Below are positions 22,301 to 35,070 of a stretch of DNA of 64,000 nt, one piece after another; position 1 is the first letter of the stretch; every line of letters starts with the position of its first letter. Source of the stretch: Hymenolepis diminuta (taxonomy: Eukaryota > Platyhelminthes > Cestoda > Cyclophyllidea > Hymenolepididae); NCBI GenBank assembly GCA_900708905.1, contig CAADRB010000030.1:62001-126000 (forward strand), written 5' to 3'. The translations under genes and the position numbers were made by a program. Below the pieces are notes generated by a model. That model searched no databases. It was given only the letters and a program-made list of their open reading frames with translations, and had not been told where the DNA came from.

Positions 22301-24259
22301 AATTCTAAATTTTCCTCTTTTTAAATGGATTTTTAACGCCCTAACTTTTACGGTTACCGCCTCCCTCATAAAAGAGCGGATATTTGCTAAGTGAGTGATT
22401 TCATTAAATGCAAAGCAAAGGTTCGTTATACATTTTTTAATGATTTATTTAGGGATTATTTATTTTGGAGTTCAAAGCAAATGACATTTGCAAGTTTTAC
22501 CTCCAGTATACATTTCTTCCAATGTTTTGTCCACATTTTGCCGTTTAACAAACACTGAGGAGAAAAACCCAAATCGTTGAACATCTAAGGTCATATCAGT
22601 GACCTTGTCCCAGCAAAACTCCACCGGCAATCAACCACAAGTAGCTCCGTAGCCGATTGCAGAAAAAAATTTTCGCAAAATGACGTCAGTTTGACGATAC
22701 ATTAGAATAGTTATTCAGTGGTGTTTAGTTTAACGCTGACCAGGAACAGGAATTCGATTGCCACACTTTTATTTGAAATCTAACACTTAAAATCACCATC
22801 CGCCAAGATTAAAACTACAGCAATACAAAAAAACTTTCACAAGTTTTAATCACGGAAGATTATATGAAAATGTAAGATAGCAAAACAATTCAGTAGAAAA
22901 TGAAACAGGAGGTCGAACAGAAGCATAAAATGAAATTAGTATCCTGACAGCATTTAGTTTATTTCATTTTCTCACAAGCGGTATAATTCAATTTGTAATA
23001 GTAAAGTGTTCCGAGACCCAGTGTTCATGGCTTAATCCCCATTTTTCTGGATAAATTCATGGCCTGGATAATCGGAAATTGGTGACCAGTTTAATGATTT
23101 AATTATTGGTCAAGCTACCTTATTTCATTTGTATCTTCTTACAGTCTTCTTTTCTTTCTAACAGTTGATTTCACCAGATGATGGTGCTAATTTTATTTTA
23201 AGATGATTAAGTATACGCATTAAATCATTTTCAATTACTGTAATATCATACTCAGAATAAAATTACGAAATTCTTAGATATGACTTTTCTAATGAACTAA
23301 GTTTTTCCTTCCGCTGGATATTGGCGTTCTCCTAATCAGTTAGTTGAAATAATACTAAGTTCTGCAATTATCTTCATTTGAAAGTGGCCGATGTTGAACA
23401 GCCATAAACTCATCTAAGATCGCATATCTGTCTGAGGGATCCGATCAGGTCAAAGTCAGGTCAGTGTGTGCGTAAAAATAATATCAGCCAAACTCTGATT
23501 TTTAATAGGTTTGACTTTGAATTTTCGTTCTGAGGGGGAAGAAGGAAGGAATTTCTAAAGTTTCTTACCCAGTAAAATCATGCTCTCACCTCATATGAAG
23601 GACTTTTCCATCTAATTGATTGGACGCCACATTACCAATGAAACGGAGTTAATTTTGAAATTCTTGAAAACCGATTAATTTCCAGTAAATTTTAAACCTT
23701 TCCTATCCTATTTGATAACACGTGCATAGGATTCAAATGAAACAATTTTCTGAAACCGATTCATTGTATTCTGTTCTTCAATAACTTCTGAACAAGCAAG
23801 TTTGTGACATTGATAAGAGACCGCTCCACGTGAGTCTGTGAAGCAGGAATGAATTTTTCGTGCTTACTCGCATTTTGACGAAGTAGTGTGTTGGGTATAC
23901 CTGGTTTCTGAACAGCCCAAATAGTCTAGACACACAGACAATAGTATCCCCCTTTCTTCTGCGTAATCTTGAGATAAATTACCCAATTTCTTTCCCGTTT
24001 GGCAAACGTCTGAAAATGCAATCCACCACACTTGTATAACACATAAAAATCGGCTGAAAACTCGAATTAAATTGTTGCCGATATGATTCTTTGTAAAATT
24101 TATACTTTGGAGTGCCACTTCTTTGTAATCTCCAAACTGGAACTCTTCCACCTAAGTTCGAATTATAGATGAGTTGTTATTTTAACACTTCAAAGAAACC
24201 AACTTTGACCCTTGTAATTGTCAGATTATCATCTCATCATCATCACCATTTCACCTCGG
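19371..24259. other. intergenic, no gene seen
   Basis: Open frames at 20251-20478, 20921-21208 and 23864-24151 (75-95 codons) have no recognisable domain, no supporting splice signals and amino-acid content expected from AT-rich noncoding DNA. No gene is called. Confidence 0.35.
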
Positions 24260-24439
24260 AGATGTGCTTCGTTTTAGATGTCGATCAAATAATAATATAA
24301 ATTAACAGAAAACTGAATCGTCTCGGGATTTTTCTGTTACGACGTCTTGGCTGACCCCGCATATTATAATATTCCAGGACACTAACTTCGGTAGAACAAG
24401 TAACTTTATCCCACATGTACTGAACTATTGACTGTCGGA

Positions 24440-24590
24440 TTCCCACGCTCACCCGGATATGTATGACCACCGGTGAAGGGCCCATCACCGCAGTTATTGG
24501 CTAACCAGGCTGCCAATAATTTATCACATGTTCAGTCCTATAAGCAAGTTTATTTTGTTAACGAGAAAACTTAAATTTGGGCCACGAGTC
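24440..24590 (+). repeat. dispersed repeat family B, copy 2
   Basis: Contains the perfect inverted repeat TTATTGGC / GCCAATAA separated by ten bases, followed by TTTATCACATGTTC and TATAAGCAAG. This matches 61880-61970 on the plus strand and 11365-11466 on the minus strand. Confidence 0.55.
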
Positions 24591-27500
24591 TTTTTCCAAT
24601 TATTAAATGTGGCATAGAGATAGACATCCGATCATGTGGATAGCAGTAATTAATTCAAATCTTATCAAAACAGAGACTTGATACGTGTTTAAAAATAGAC
24701 ATTACGTGATTTCATGCACAATAATCGCCAGTCCTATTATCATCTAGCCTTCCATAGGCAGTTTGCTTTATCAAGCGTGGTCTTTTATTTTGCAAAGTTT
24801 GGGGATGTTTTTTTCCCCCGCAGTATCGGATAAGAATCGTTTTCAGAGACCCAAGTATTAACGCTTTCCCTTTAATTCTCTGTTAACTAGCCAATGTGCA
24901 TGGATGCTTATCTAGGTTTTGTAAATACTCTGATTAATATTGCCCATTTAGTATATAAATATGGGTATCCACCCAGAATTTTTATGTAAATGGTGTGAAT
25001 TTGGTCATACGTTCTAGTGGTGAAGTAAATGCGATATGTTTTTCAAAGGCCGATAATTAAGGGATACCCATGTAACTTAAGTTACTTTCACCAAGGCATA
25101 TAATAGGTATTAATAGATCATGATTGAGAAGCAACCCCTTGTTTAAAAAATCACTTATTTTTAGGCAGATATTTTAATAAAAAGGAACGTGGAGTTTTAT
25201 TTGAAGTTCGAATTGTACGTAAGTATTCACCCGCTCTATTATTAAAGAGCGTGGAATTTTATTATGGAACCTTCAATCTTGGGCTTTACGTTACATTTCT
25301 CAACGTTCTTTGCATGGATCTGAGCACGTACTTCTTTTCATTACTATTAAATAGAGCAGTTGGTTTCCGAACATAGTAATTTATCAATGTTCCCTAATTT
25401 CCGATCTTGTTCCGGCAACTAGAAATCGCGTTTTCTGCCTGTATTTTACACTCTTTTCTCGGTCATCTTCAATTATTCTCTGTTTCTACTTTCAGCAACA
25501 CTTATATCGTTAATATGACAATTTAGGAACATCGAACAAAGACCTCTGTCTTAATTTACGCTCCATATGTAGTGATTGTTACCAGAGAAGAAACTTAATG
25601 CAAGTTCAGTGATCCTATCTGCAAAACAGGCCTAAGTGACTCATACTCTCTTATGAGATTGTGGCGAGTGATGCCAAAAATCACATCTACGGCATTTTGC
25701 AATCTCTTAAAAATCCGACTTAGCTTTTGGATTATAATAATTGGGATCAGCAAAATGATCACGTGATTTTCCACCAGAAATTATTCAATGCCATTTCAAA
25801 GTTCCTTATGTTTTATGCATTTTTAGCACACCTACTGGGTTTTCTCCTCATGAAAATAAGTAGTACGCGTAATCAGATTAATTTCTTATTTACTTAACAC
25901 AGTTAATTTGATTTAATTTACTCAAATATAAACTTATGTGCTTGAATTAAGAAATATCAAATTTGACTTCTTACACTCTTGTTTAACTAGGGAATTATAT
26001 CTGACCTGTTGCAGTCTTGTTCTAGTAACCTATTTGATAGCCGATTTTTCTAACTCGATTGCAAACGCACTTACCAGCGAATTCGATCAACATTACACAT
26101 TCATTAGGTTGTTTTGCTCCTCATTGGTGAATCTTGGGATTTCTCTAAATAATCAAGGTACAGATAGAATTTCTTGAATATTTAATAATCTTACATTGGA
26201 TTTTCATGGGAGATTTCAGAATCAGATGGTTGGAGTGTGTTAAATAGATTTTATTTGAGGTTATATTTTAAAGAAAACCTGTGTCAACTTTATCGAAAGC
26301 TATTTTTATGACTAGGTCAAGAAGCATATCAAATGTTTTAGCCAAACTTGAACCTTAAAAAATTGTAATATTAAAAAATTAATAAATATGAAAAAGTTTG
26401 ATCTCATTCTTGTTTATTGCCAAATGTAAAGAAGCCTCATTTTTGAAGCATTAAATCTAAGAAAAAATGAGATTTTTTCTAAAATTTAATGTCCAATAAG
26501 TATTCTGTCTACATTGAGACAGTAAATCAGGACATTTGCATAAGTTGAATAGTCTGAAAATGATTTTGAAACTAATGTCAATTCATAATGAAAAAAATGC
26601 ATATTCTTTCACATCTTCTTCTGATGATTGGCTACTGATATGTTGCTGTTTTGTTGAGGAAACTTCTACTCTTCGTCTTTATCGTTTTATTAGGCCTGTG
26701 ATTCCTTATCAGCCGGTTTCGAGGACCGTTGATTGAAATTTCCGTGTCCAGTCATGATAATTCCTGAATCAAATGAAAAGATTGGTATTACTGCACTACT
26801 GAGAAAAATCCATTTGTGGTGATGAGAATTATTTACTCTAGCGGTCATTTATTATGCTTATATATTATTATTTATTTTATTTATCATAGAGATCATTTCA
26901 AATCTTTGATGGATATTGAATTGGTGTGATATTAGGAAATCGATAAACACATTTCTTATTGTATTTTATTTAATCTACCCCTATTTTTACATTATTCTAC
27001 AAAAGGTGATTGAATATCCGGTTCTGAATGAAGCTTTATTCTGTATCAAGGCAAAATTATAATTAGAAAAAAAGTATTTCGAAGCATTTTATTCAATCTG
27101 GAATAATACAATAAAAGATAATAAACGAAATGTAATGAATTTGTTCCTATTTGACGCATTAGACCACAGAATTTAACCATTCCTGAATCCCTTTACTGAT
27201 CTAATTTCATCCTCAAAGAGAGAAAGTATTTACGGTATAAGTCACAATAGCATTGCAGTGATGCATTCTTTCCACATTTTGTAAGAGGCGCTTTTAGCTT
27301 GGGAAATAAACAGATCGATGTGGAAATGATAGGGTCATTACTCATCGAAAAAACAGGGCTGGAGAGAGCTCTTTCAGATGCCATTGAATGCATATAAACA
27401 TGGCACACCTTCGCACTTGATTGTTATTAATTGCCTTCAACCAGTTTCTCATTCATCACCTTTTCTCGACTGTCGTTCCAAATGTGTTGTGCTTTCATAT

Positions 27501-28080
27501 GATTTTGGACGCCTATATCTAAAAAAACATTCAAAATTTCCTTCGGATTCAGTAGTTCCAAAATACACTACGTATGCAGTATGCATACTCAACTCTCAAC
27601 TTGGGAGACGTTCATCTAAAATTATTAGTTTAAACATTGAATGTATCCACCGATGCACAGCATCGACTAAAATTACGTTGAATTCATTTACTAGTAAAAA
27701 GTTTTGGTTTGAGAGATGGATAATCCACTTTTAAGTGAAAGCAGAATATTAACAACATAATGCCTCCTAAGATGCTTTGTGATATATTAAGATGCATGAA
27801 TGCAACATCCATTTGTCTGGAGTGCAGATTGTTGATTTATGATAATCTACTAATTATCAGAAGGTTAGATACCATATATTGATAGTTGGACGAATTAAAA
27901 TTGAATTAAATTTCTGGTAATATTAATAAATTATTCTACTGAAAATTTAAATAGCCACAAGTTTACCAAATAAAAACATCTGCTTCACTCAAGATATATT
28001 CTGGTAGAATTGAGTCCCATAATATGCTATTATCATTCGCAGCAGCGGAAAGTTTGCCGAAAAATACCATATTCTGGTCA
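24591..28080. other. intergenic, no gene seen
   Basis: Several frames of 65-118 codons (for example 27378-27734 on +) have no recognisable domain or exon partners. Nothing is called. Confidence 0.35.
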
Positions 28081-28270
28081 CTGGTACAGTGGTCAAATTG
28101 CTCTTTAGCTATATCAGAGGTCACGAGATCATCAGTTAACATCCAGTAAAGTGGATGGCCAACCACACTATGATTCCGTCCATGAGGGCGGTAGAATGCG
28201 AATTTTGATAAGAACAGCACTAGGATATCTTTTCTCTACTCAAGTAAAGGATTGTAAACACCGTCCGTAA
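28081..28270 (+). repeat. tRNA-like SINE family A copy
   Basis: CTGGTACAGTGGTCAAATTG gives an A-box-like head; TCAGAGGTCACGAGATCAT, GGATGGCCAACCACACTATG and GGGCGGTAGAATGCGA follow in family order. It accounts for part of the minus-strand open frame at 27963-28220. Confidence 0.6.
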
Positions 28271-29150
28271 TTGAATTAAAAATTTATAATTTGGGAGGTT
28301 ATTTACTACATTCTTAGATTACACAATTTAAAAACCAAGGTTCACTGCGGAAGTTAGTCGACGGCAAACTCCATAAAAATTTGATGCTTGGCAGTAATTC
28401 GTATTAATTTATTATCTCATTAGTTCAATTTGTAATGTTAAGTGTTTTACATGAATAAAACCTAACTTATCTAAATAGCTAAATCGTGCGTATTCATTAA
28501 GGCTTTTGGGTCATTAAGAAAAGTCTTTACTATTCCAATAAATAAAATCAATCCTTATCTGATTCATTTACGCTTTCATTATTTTAAAATACAATTTAAA
28601 GATCTATAAATTACTATATTTGCCTTTAGTGGACAAAGGTATTTAAAATCATTTTATAGTGCTTAAAATAATTTAATTCAAATGATTAGATGGTCTATTT
28701 CAAGACCGTAAACATCGATCATAGAAGTCAAAACACATTCGCCCTAAGAAAATGCGCTTTATAACAAAAATATCTTTTCTAGCAAAATAGGCAGCTAGAC
28801 AGACTTTGATCCCAACCGAAGTTGATACATTCCTCTGTTGCTAAGGTAGCTATAGCGGAAAAAACAACATTCGTTCTTCCTTTTCACGACTAACGTCCCA
28901 AGGTCGAGGTTGGCGAGGATTTACTTGCTTCTGTTCTATGGCCTGGGGATATGGTAATATAAAAAAGGATCCACTAAATATTTACCTGCCCAATGTTTAT
29001 TTCTTTCAGTTAATTTTAGAAATGAAATAAATAAATTTATGTGAAACTGAAAATATCAGACTTGTGTAAAATCAAAGAAAAGGTTTTAATGTTGAATAGA
29101 AGATCTTGATTAAATTTTTCAAGTTCCCGGTTGTTTTGGGTTCCAAACAA
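28271..29150. other. intergenic, no gene seen
   Basis: AT-rich, no exon or repeat recognised. Confidence 0.35.
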
Positions 29151-29197
29151 NNNNNNNNNNNNNNNNNNNNNNNNNNNNNNNNNNNNNNNNNNNNNNN
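29151..29197. other. assembly gap (47 N)
   Basis: A run of N marks an unresolved junction. Open frames crossing it are artefacts. Its true size and content are unknown. Confidence 0.98.
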
Positions 29198-32100
29198 AAA
29201 TAGGATTTCTTCTGACCGAGTTCATAATATTGTGCAAATGCCTTGTAACATGGAGAACATGATCACTTCAACTCTCAAATTTTGGGTCAAAAATGTACAT
29301 CGATTCGGTTTTCAGCATTCGCCTAAATGGCGCTGATTGATCTTTACACAACGCATTAGGTTGGTACTACGTCACTCTTGGTAGTTTGAACTGGAGTCTA
29401 AATGTAATGATAACTGGAATAGCATAATTTTTACTCGTGATAAATAGTCTTATTTTGGACTAATTTCGAAATACATTGGGGTAGGCCACTATCATCCTTC
29501 ACTGGAAAGATTCGACAAATCCAACCTTTGACTGAGTTATTTTTATTCATATGCTTGTCTTTAGTCTCCATGCGTCATTAATTTGTGCATTACTGGCCAC
29601 TATGCACTACCCTCATTCCTGTGGGCATGATTATTCAGATCCCTCGCAGAATCAGTTCAGTGACATAAGGAACTGTAAAATTCCATGATGGTGAGTACCA
29701 TCCCCATATTCCGGCGTGCAATTCGATAATTCTTCAATAAAATCAGATTTTAGCTCATTTTAACACTAATAATGAAAAACCACCATCTTAAAAAACTGTC
29801 ACTGGCATATTATTTACGATCTTTGGCCTTATTTGTCCAATTATTCTTTCAAATACACTTCGTAAGTTGATACGCGTTTCAACGAGCGTTGAATTATATA
29901 GTGCTCAAGTTGATGGCTTCAATTTATTCCAAAAAGATCAGTCGAGTTTCTTGAGTTCTGTGTATATAGAATGGGTAGCTGCAGCGGAACCTTTTTAAAT
30001 TTTCAGTTTCTGAATCTCGTAAGACAAATTAAGTCTCCTACTTGAAATAATCCGCTTATTGTGCTACTTAGTAGAAAAAATGTCGAATGACTTCTTTGTC
30101 CGCATATCCTGGCCACCCTCGTGAGTGACCACGTGATCCAGACTCTCCTACACAGCTCTTTTATCTTTGATTTTCACATGCAAATTTAAGGAATGCCGCG
30201 CTCGATCTTCCAGAAGCCTTAGTTCATTCCTTTTTATTATCTTACATAAGTTAAGCATTTTGATTAAGTTTAGATATGATAATGGATTAATGTAGCTGAA
30301 CACTGACATTTAACCTATACAAATTGCGACACGGAAAAGACCTTGAGGAAAAAGGTCCAAAGCATACTTTGTTTTCTGATGTATTTTTAATGGTAATTTT
30401 TTAGAAAAGTCACTAGACCAACTTAATGAACCATCCAACTTCTAATCTTCAATTGGCTTCTTGAGATGTATTCTAACTGAGCAATGATTGGCCACTCCGG
30501 TTAAAATTAGGATTTGTACTGAACTTCCTTACACACACGATGCACTATTCAATAGATGAAGAAACGTATTAATTATTGATCTCTTTCCCATAATGAGTAT
30601 AAGTGCAGAAAACCACTTTTCTTCAATGAATTCAATGAACTGTATTGCCTCCCTTGATCAGCTACTTGACTGAGTCAATTCAATCACGTTACTACATCCA
30701 CTTATTCATGCGTCATTCATTTATTAATCTGACCGTTATAATTGTTCCTTTGATGGCTCGAAGACCTATATGTTGGCAATTTCTTCCTATATATCTATCA
30801 TAGTAGATAACACGTTTTTCGGACAAAGTTTATGTTTTAAGGGCAATTTATTCACAATGTTATTCTCCCAAGACTTGAATTAACTTATTGGTTACATTCA
30901 CCTCTCTCTCCTCCTCCTCATTTTAGGCAAGAGAACGATCAAATGACTTCTGTACTTTGGCCACAAATTCAGGTCAGATACACGAGCATCTGCATAAATC
31001 TTTCCCTCACGCATTGTACTTTAGTTTCTAATTTTCATAGAGCGAAAACTCATTTTGGTTTACTGAAAATTTTAATTTGAATGCATATGTGCAACTCTAG
31101 TGAAATATTTCGGATAATTCCGAATAATGGGAAAAAAGGGTTCCCTTGATTAGGATGAGTAAAAAATTATTTTTAAGTCACTACATTTAATACTCCCAAC
31201 TCGTGCCATGGAAATGACTTGAGTGGAAAAATGATGGTTTCATGGGCTTAAACGTTTGTTTTGCAGAAAAAAACAGCTTACACAATAAGCCTTATGAAGC
31301 TTTATTAGAATAAGTCATTAAATTGGCTCAATAAAAACGTACACAACGATTAAATATAATCATAGTTCCTTAAAGTTGCCTATTGATCCCGATTTAAGAT
31401 ATTTTTTTGAATTGTAAAACTGAAACGTTAATTTTAATGAATTTTCGAGTTTAAGGATTTTTCCGCGACTTAAACTTCCCGATTCTAATATCTTGTGGAG
31501 GTTATTTGATTTAATAACTAAACAATTCTTTAAGATGTATTCGAATTTAGTATTTAAGAGAACTTTCTGCTAATAAACTTGGGAATTTATGAATGGATTA
31601 TTAACTAAACAAGATAGATAACTGGAATCTATGTATTCACTAAGAAGTATGAATTGCAAAGCTGCTGAATGCTCTCCAATCATCTGATTTGATCTTTTTA
31701 TAAAGGTATACATTTTCATGAGATTCCCTGCACTTTATAATCAGTAAACACGAACAACTCCTTCAGGGAAAGCAAAATTGGACCACTCTGTTTTGTTTCG
31801 AATGCATGACAGCCCATATATATTGTTACGGCCGTTGACTTTAAAATGCTTGATGGGAGTCCATAAAAAAAAAGGTGAGGAACAAATTTAGAACTTGAAC
31901 TGAAGGCAATAAAAATTAGTTTTCTCCCCTCTGGAAATCTGTTAAGGTCACAATAAGGTAAGTCCACATGGATAGAGCGCATCGCTCTGAGTGACATAAC
32001 TAAACTTTGAAGAAAGTGCATTTTATTTCGCAAATTCTTTAAGTTATTTATTCTTCTCAAAATATATGTAAATTTAGACTGACCCATTGATATCTAAAAT

Positions 32101-34869
32101 GTCAAATTAAGCACGAAATAAAGTAAAGCGCACGCATAGTTCTCCAATAACCACTACTGTGTATCATCAGAAAATACCTCATTAATTATGACTTCATGCA
32201 CTGGTCACGTAATGGAAGTATCGATTTTAAACCAATTTAACTATATTTGTTTCAGTCATGGGATTCTGTTGGAGTAATTTATTGTTCCCTAGACGAGATT
32301 AGACTAGACTTTGTAAACGGAACTTAGCATGAAGTGAAATAATATCTGGGTTTGTTACATTGTTCCATTAATTGGTCACTTAATAAAGCTAAACGTAAAT
32401 GTTTTAAGTGGCGGGTGATCATCAAAATTACTAGGATTCATATGGGGGGATTATGATATTCCTCGGCGCGTAAGGAAATCACGCGGTGCGCAATAAAGAG
32501 TGCGTGAAAGCTAACCCTGACCTAAATATTAGGCAACTCATTTCACACTATTAAAGTGTAGACAAAACCTGTTTCCTAATAGGGGAGAAGTAACTGGGAA
32601 ATGGGGAATATACAAAACTTAATAAGTACCGTGGTTTAACAATATAGTCTAAACCAAGAGAAGGGAAGCCCCCAATGCGCATCCAATTTCGGGGGTAGTT
32701 TCATTTCCCGGGAGGGGGGGGGGTGTGAAATATTCACTTAATATTATTATTGCAAGTAGCAGCTATTGTTTTTTAAAGCTATACAAATCATTATTTATTT
32801 GTGGCAAAGAAGTGAAAGCAACCACTTAAATTGCTCATCACAGCTATATAAGTTTTTTTAGAGGAACATGAATGCACCGATCTATTTATTGAGAAATAAT
32901 TTCCTAGTTTAAAATAAAAATAATAAATCAGCCTTAATATTAAAATGAACGTGAGAATGCATAACAAGAATTTTATATGAAATTCGAGTTATGCCTATGC
33001 ATTCACCTGCAGTTTCTTGAACTACTCGGGACTCCATTTACATAATAGTTCATGACGACTTTTTCATCAATCTGCGTGCGGACTTCTGTGGTTGTCGTGC
33101 ACAATTATTGTACACACTGGTCTCTGGATATCATAATGTGCCGATTATTTCGAGTTTTTTTAACATTCAATGGATGTCTTTTTCTGTATGTCTCGGTATT
33201 AAGAATGGTTATAAAAATGTTTATATTCTGTTTCTTATTATTTTCCAGTGACTACTCCTTATCAATCATTCTAAGAAGTAGCGATTCAAAAGACTTGACA
33301 ACTTGTGGTCATCATGAATGCAGACAACAACTTAAAGGAAGCGATAAAAGTAATAACTGGGCGGACCATCGAATGTCAAAGAAATGAGCAGTAAAGAAAA
33401 AAATTGACTCCCAAATAAGAGCAGTCATCCAATCGACCTTTTTTCGTCTCTGAAAGTTGCTCTTTATTAAGAAAAGAAATATTTCCTTGTTTTTTTCTTA
33501 TGCTAATATAATAATATGTCTTACAACTTATGTTTCCCTTTGGGTTTTGCTCTTTAAAATCTCTACTTATTTTTATCTTATTCTCGCATGCGATACAGGT
33601 TCTATCTCGCTTGTATAGGATAGTCTTCTTTGGGGCTAATTGTATTGTTATCAATTTATTTGTAATGCCGCATCATTTATATCAGCTGGACAAATAGATT
33701 AAGGGTTGCAACTTTGGGGGGAGGTAGGAAGTCTATGAGAAGTTGGGATATTTTCCTGTATTTTGTTCAATATTCAGATCAAATCGGAGAACACGTATTG
33801 GCACTTTCTTTATATTTTCAGATAAGGTTAAGGTGGTTCGTCACTGGCTTTCTCTTGCTACATTTTAGGTCGCATAACTTTTAAAAATGTAAAGTTGTAC
33901 TAACTTGACTTGCCACCTCAAGAACTTCAAATCCGAATAAACATTGATATGATCACTGTTTTTTTCTAAAATTTCCAATCACCCTGATTAAGAAATATTT
34001 ACAACCACTTGAATCCTAATGAAATTTACGAATTTTTGGGGTGATCTTGATGGCAGAGAGTCATCTAAAAAGTCATGATACTATTGTGAAATGAAAGAAT
34101 CAACTTGAATTTCCCTACTAACTTCGGAAAATAAACTCTCAGCATTGGAGTTTGTTTATTTATTAGTCTCAATGAATAGCACAAATATACCTGCAAATAC
34201 TCATGAATGGCAGCTTAGAATAAGCCTTTGATGATGAGGCAATAAAAAATGTTAAACAAAACCCCCATCATAACTAAATTCAATGACGCCAATTGGCCTT
34301 CTTAAAAACAAAGAGCATTAAGGGTAAGGTTTTCTGTCAAATGCTAACTCAAATTATTCAAATGCCATGATTTCGCATTATTTATTTTCTTAATAGTGAA
34401 GTACTGAATTGTACGGCAACATTTAGGAAATTAATGACCCAATTTGCTCTCTATATACGTCTGCGATTGACTGAAGTCGAAAAAGTATGATATGGATAAT
34501 TACACTGGGAATATTGCGAATTCTAATTAGGTCCAAAAGAATTTTAAATCAAGGTTATTTTGAAGAAAATTTTCCGATCCCCTTTGTGGAAAGGAAGATA
34601 TATGGAATCCTAATGTTGGGAAAACTTCCCGTTTCCTTATTGTAATCGGTATCATTTGTTAAACGTTATTATATTTAAAGTGTCATTAGCTGGTCTCATC
34701 TACCTACTTATGGTTGTAAGAAGATACAAATGAATCAACTTTTCAAATAAATCAACGGGACAACAAGCCGTGAATGTCGCGAACACGAACTCACTAAGTA
34801 ATCCAAGGATCAAATAACGAAAACTGGACTTTGAGAAATTTGGACATTACGAAGTCAATTGTGCCTCTT
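29198..34869. other. intergenic, no gene seen
   Basis: The longest frame is 123 codons on the minus strand (31716-32087); see its own entry. A G10 run lies at 32714-32723. Nothing else is recognised. Confidence 0.35.
31716..32087 (-). CDS. possible intronless 123-residue protein, unidentified
   Basis: The frame starts MGQSKFTYILRRINNLKN and ends DYKVQGIS. It is one of the longest single open frames in the 24 kb gene-free region. Composition is mixed, basic at the N-terminus, with short hydrophobic stretches (LIFIAFSSSSKFVPHLFFYG). No domain is recognised, no splice partners were found, and an open frame of this size can occur by chance in 64 kb. Kept only as a candidate. Confidence 0.12.
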   Translation of the reverse strand: MGQSKFTYILRRINNLKNLRNKMHFLQSLVMSLRAMRSIHVDLPYCDLNRFPEGRKLIFIAFSSSSKFVPHLFFYGLPSSILKSTAVTIYMGCHAFETKQSGPILLSLKELFVFTDYKVQGIS

Positions 34870-35070
34870 ATGATAAACTGAATAACTCACTATTTCCATT
34901 ATTCAATTAAAGTAAGACTCGTAACAGTTTGACTTTATAATAGGCTTCAATCAACAAGTTACCGGGCTGTTGTACTGTTTCGTTAATTCAGGTGCTGTAC
35001 CTCGATCAAAATAAAAAAAGATTTTTGTATTGTCATAGGCAATAATAGTAAAATAATAGTTCTTTGGTAT
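34870..35070 (+). repeat. dispersed repeat family C copy
   Basis: Two blocks match 59140-59340 in the same order and similar spacing: ATAACTCACTATTTCCATTA with CAATTAAAGTAAGAC, and about 135 bases later AAAGATTTTTGTATTGTCAT with GGCAATAATAGT. The left block also matches 8711-8755. The minus-strand frame at 34951-35145 overlaps this repeat. Confidence 0.55.

Noticed and set aside
29037..29336. Open frames on both strands crossing the N run.
   Set aside because: They are open only because unknown bases contain no stop codons.
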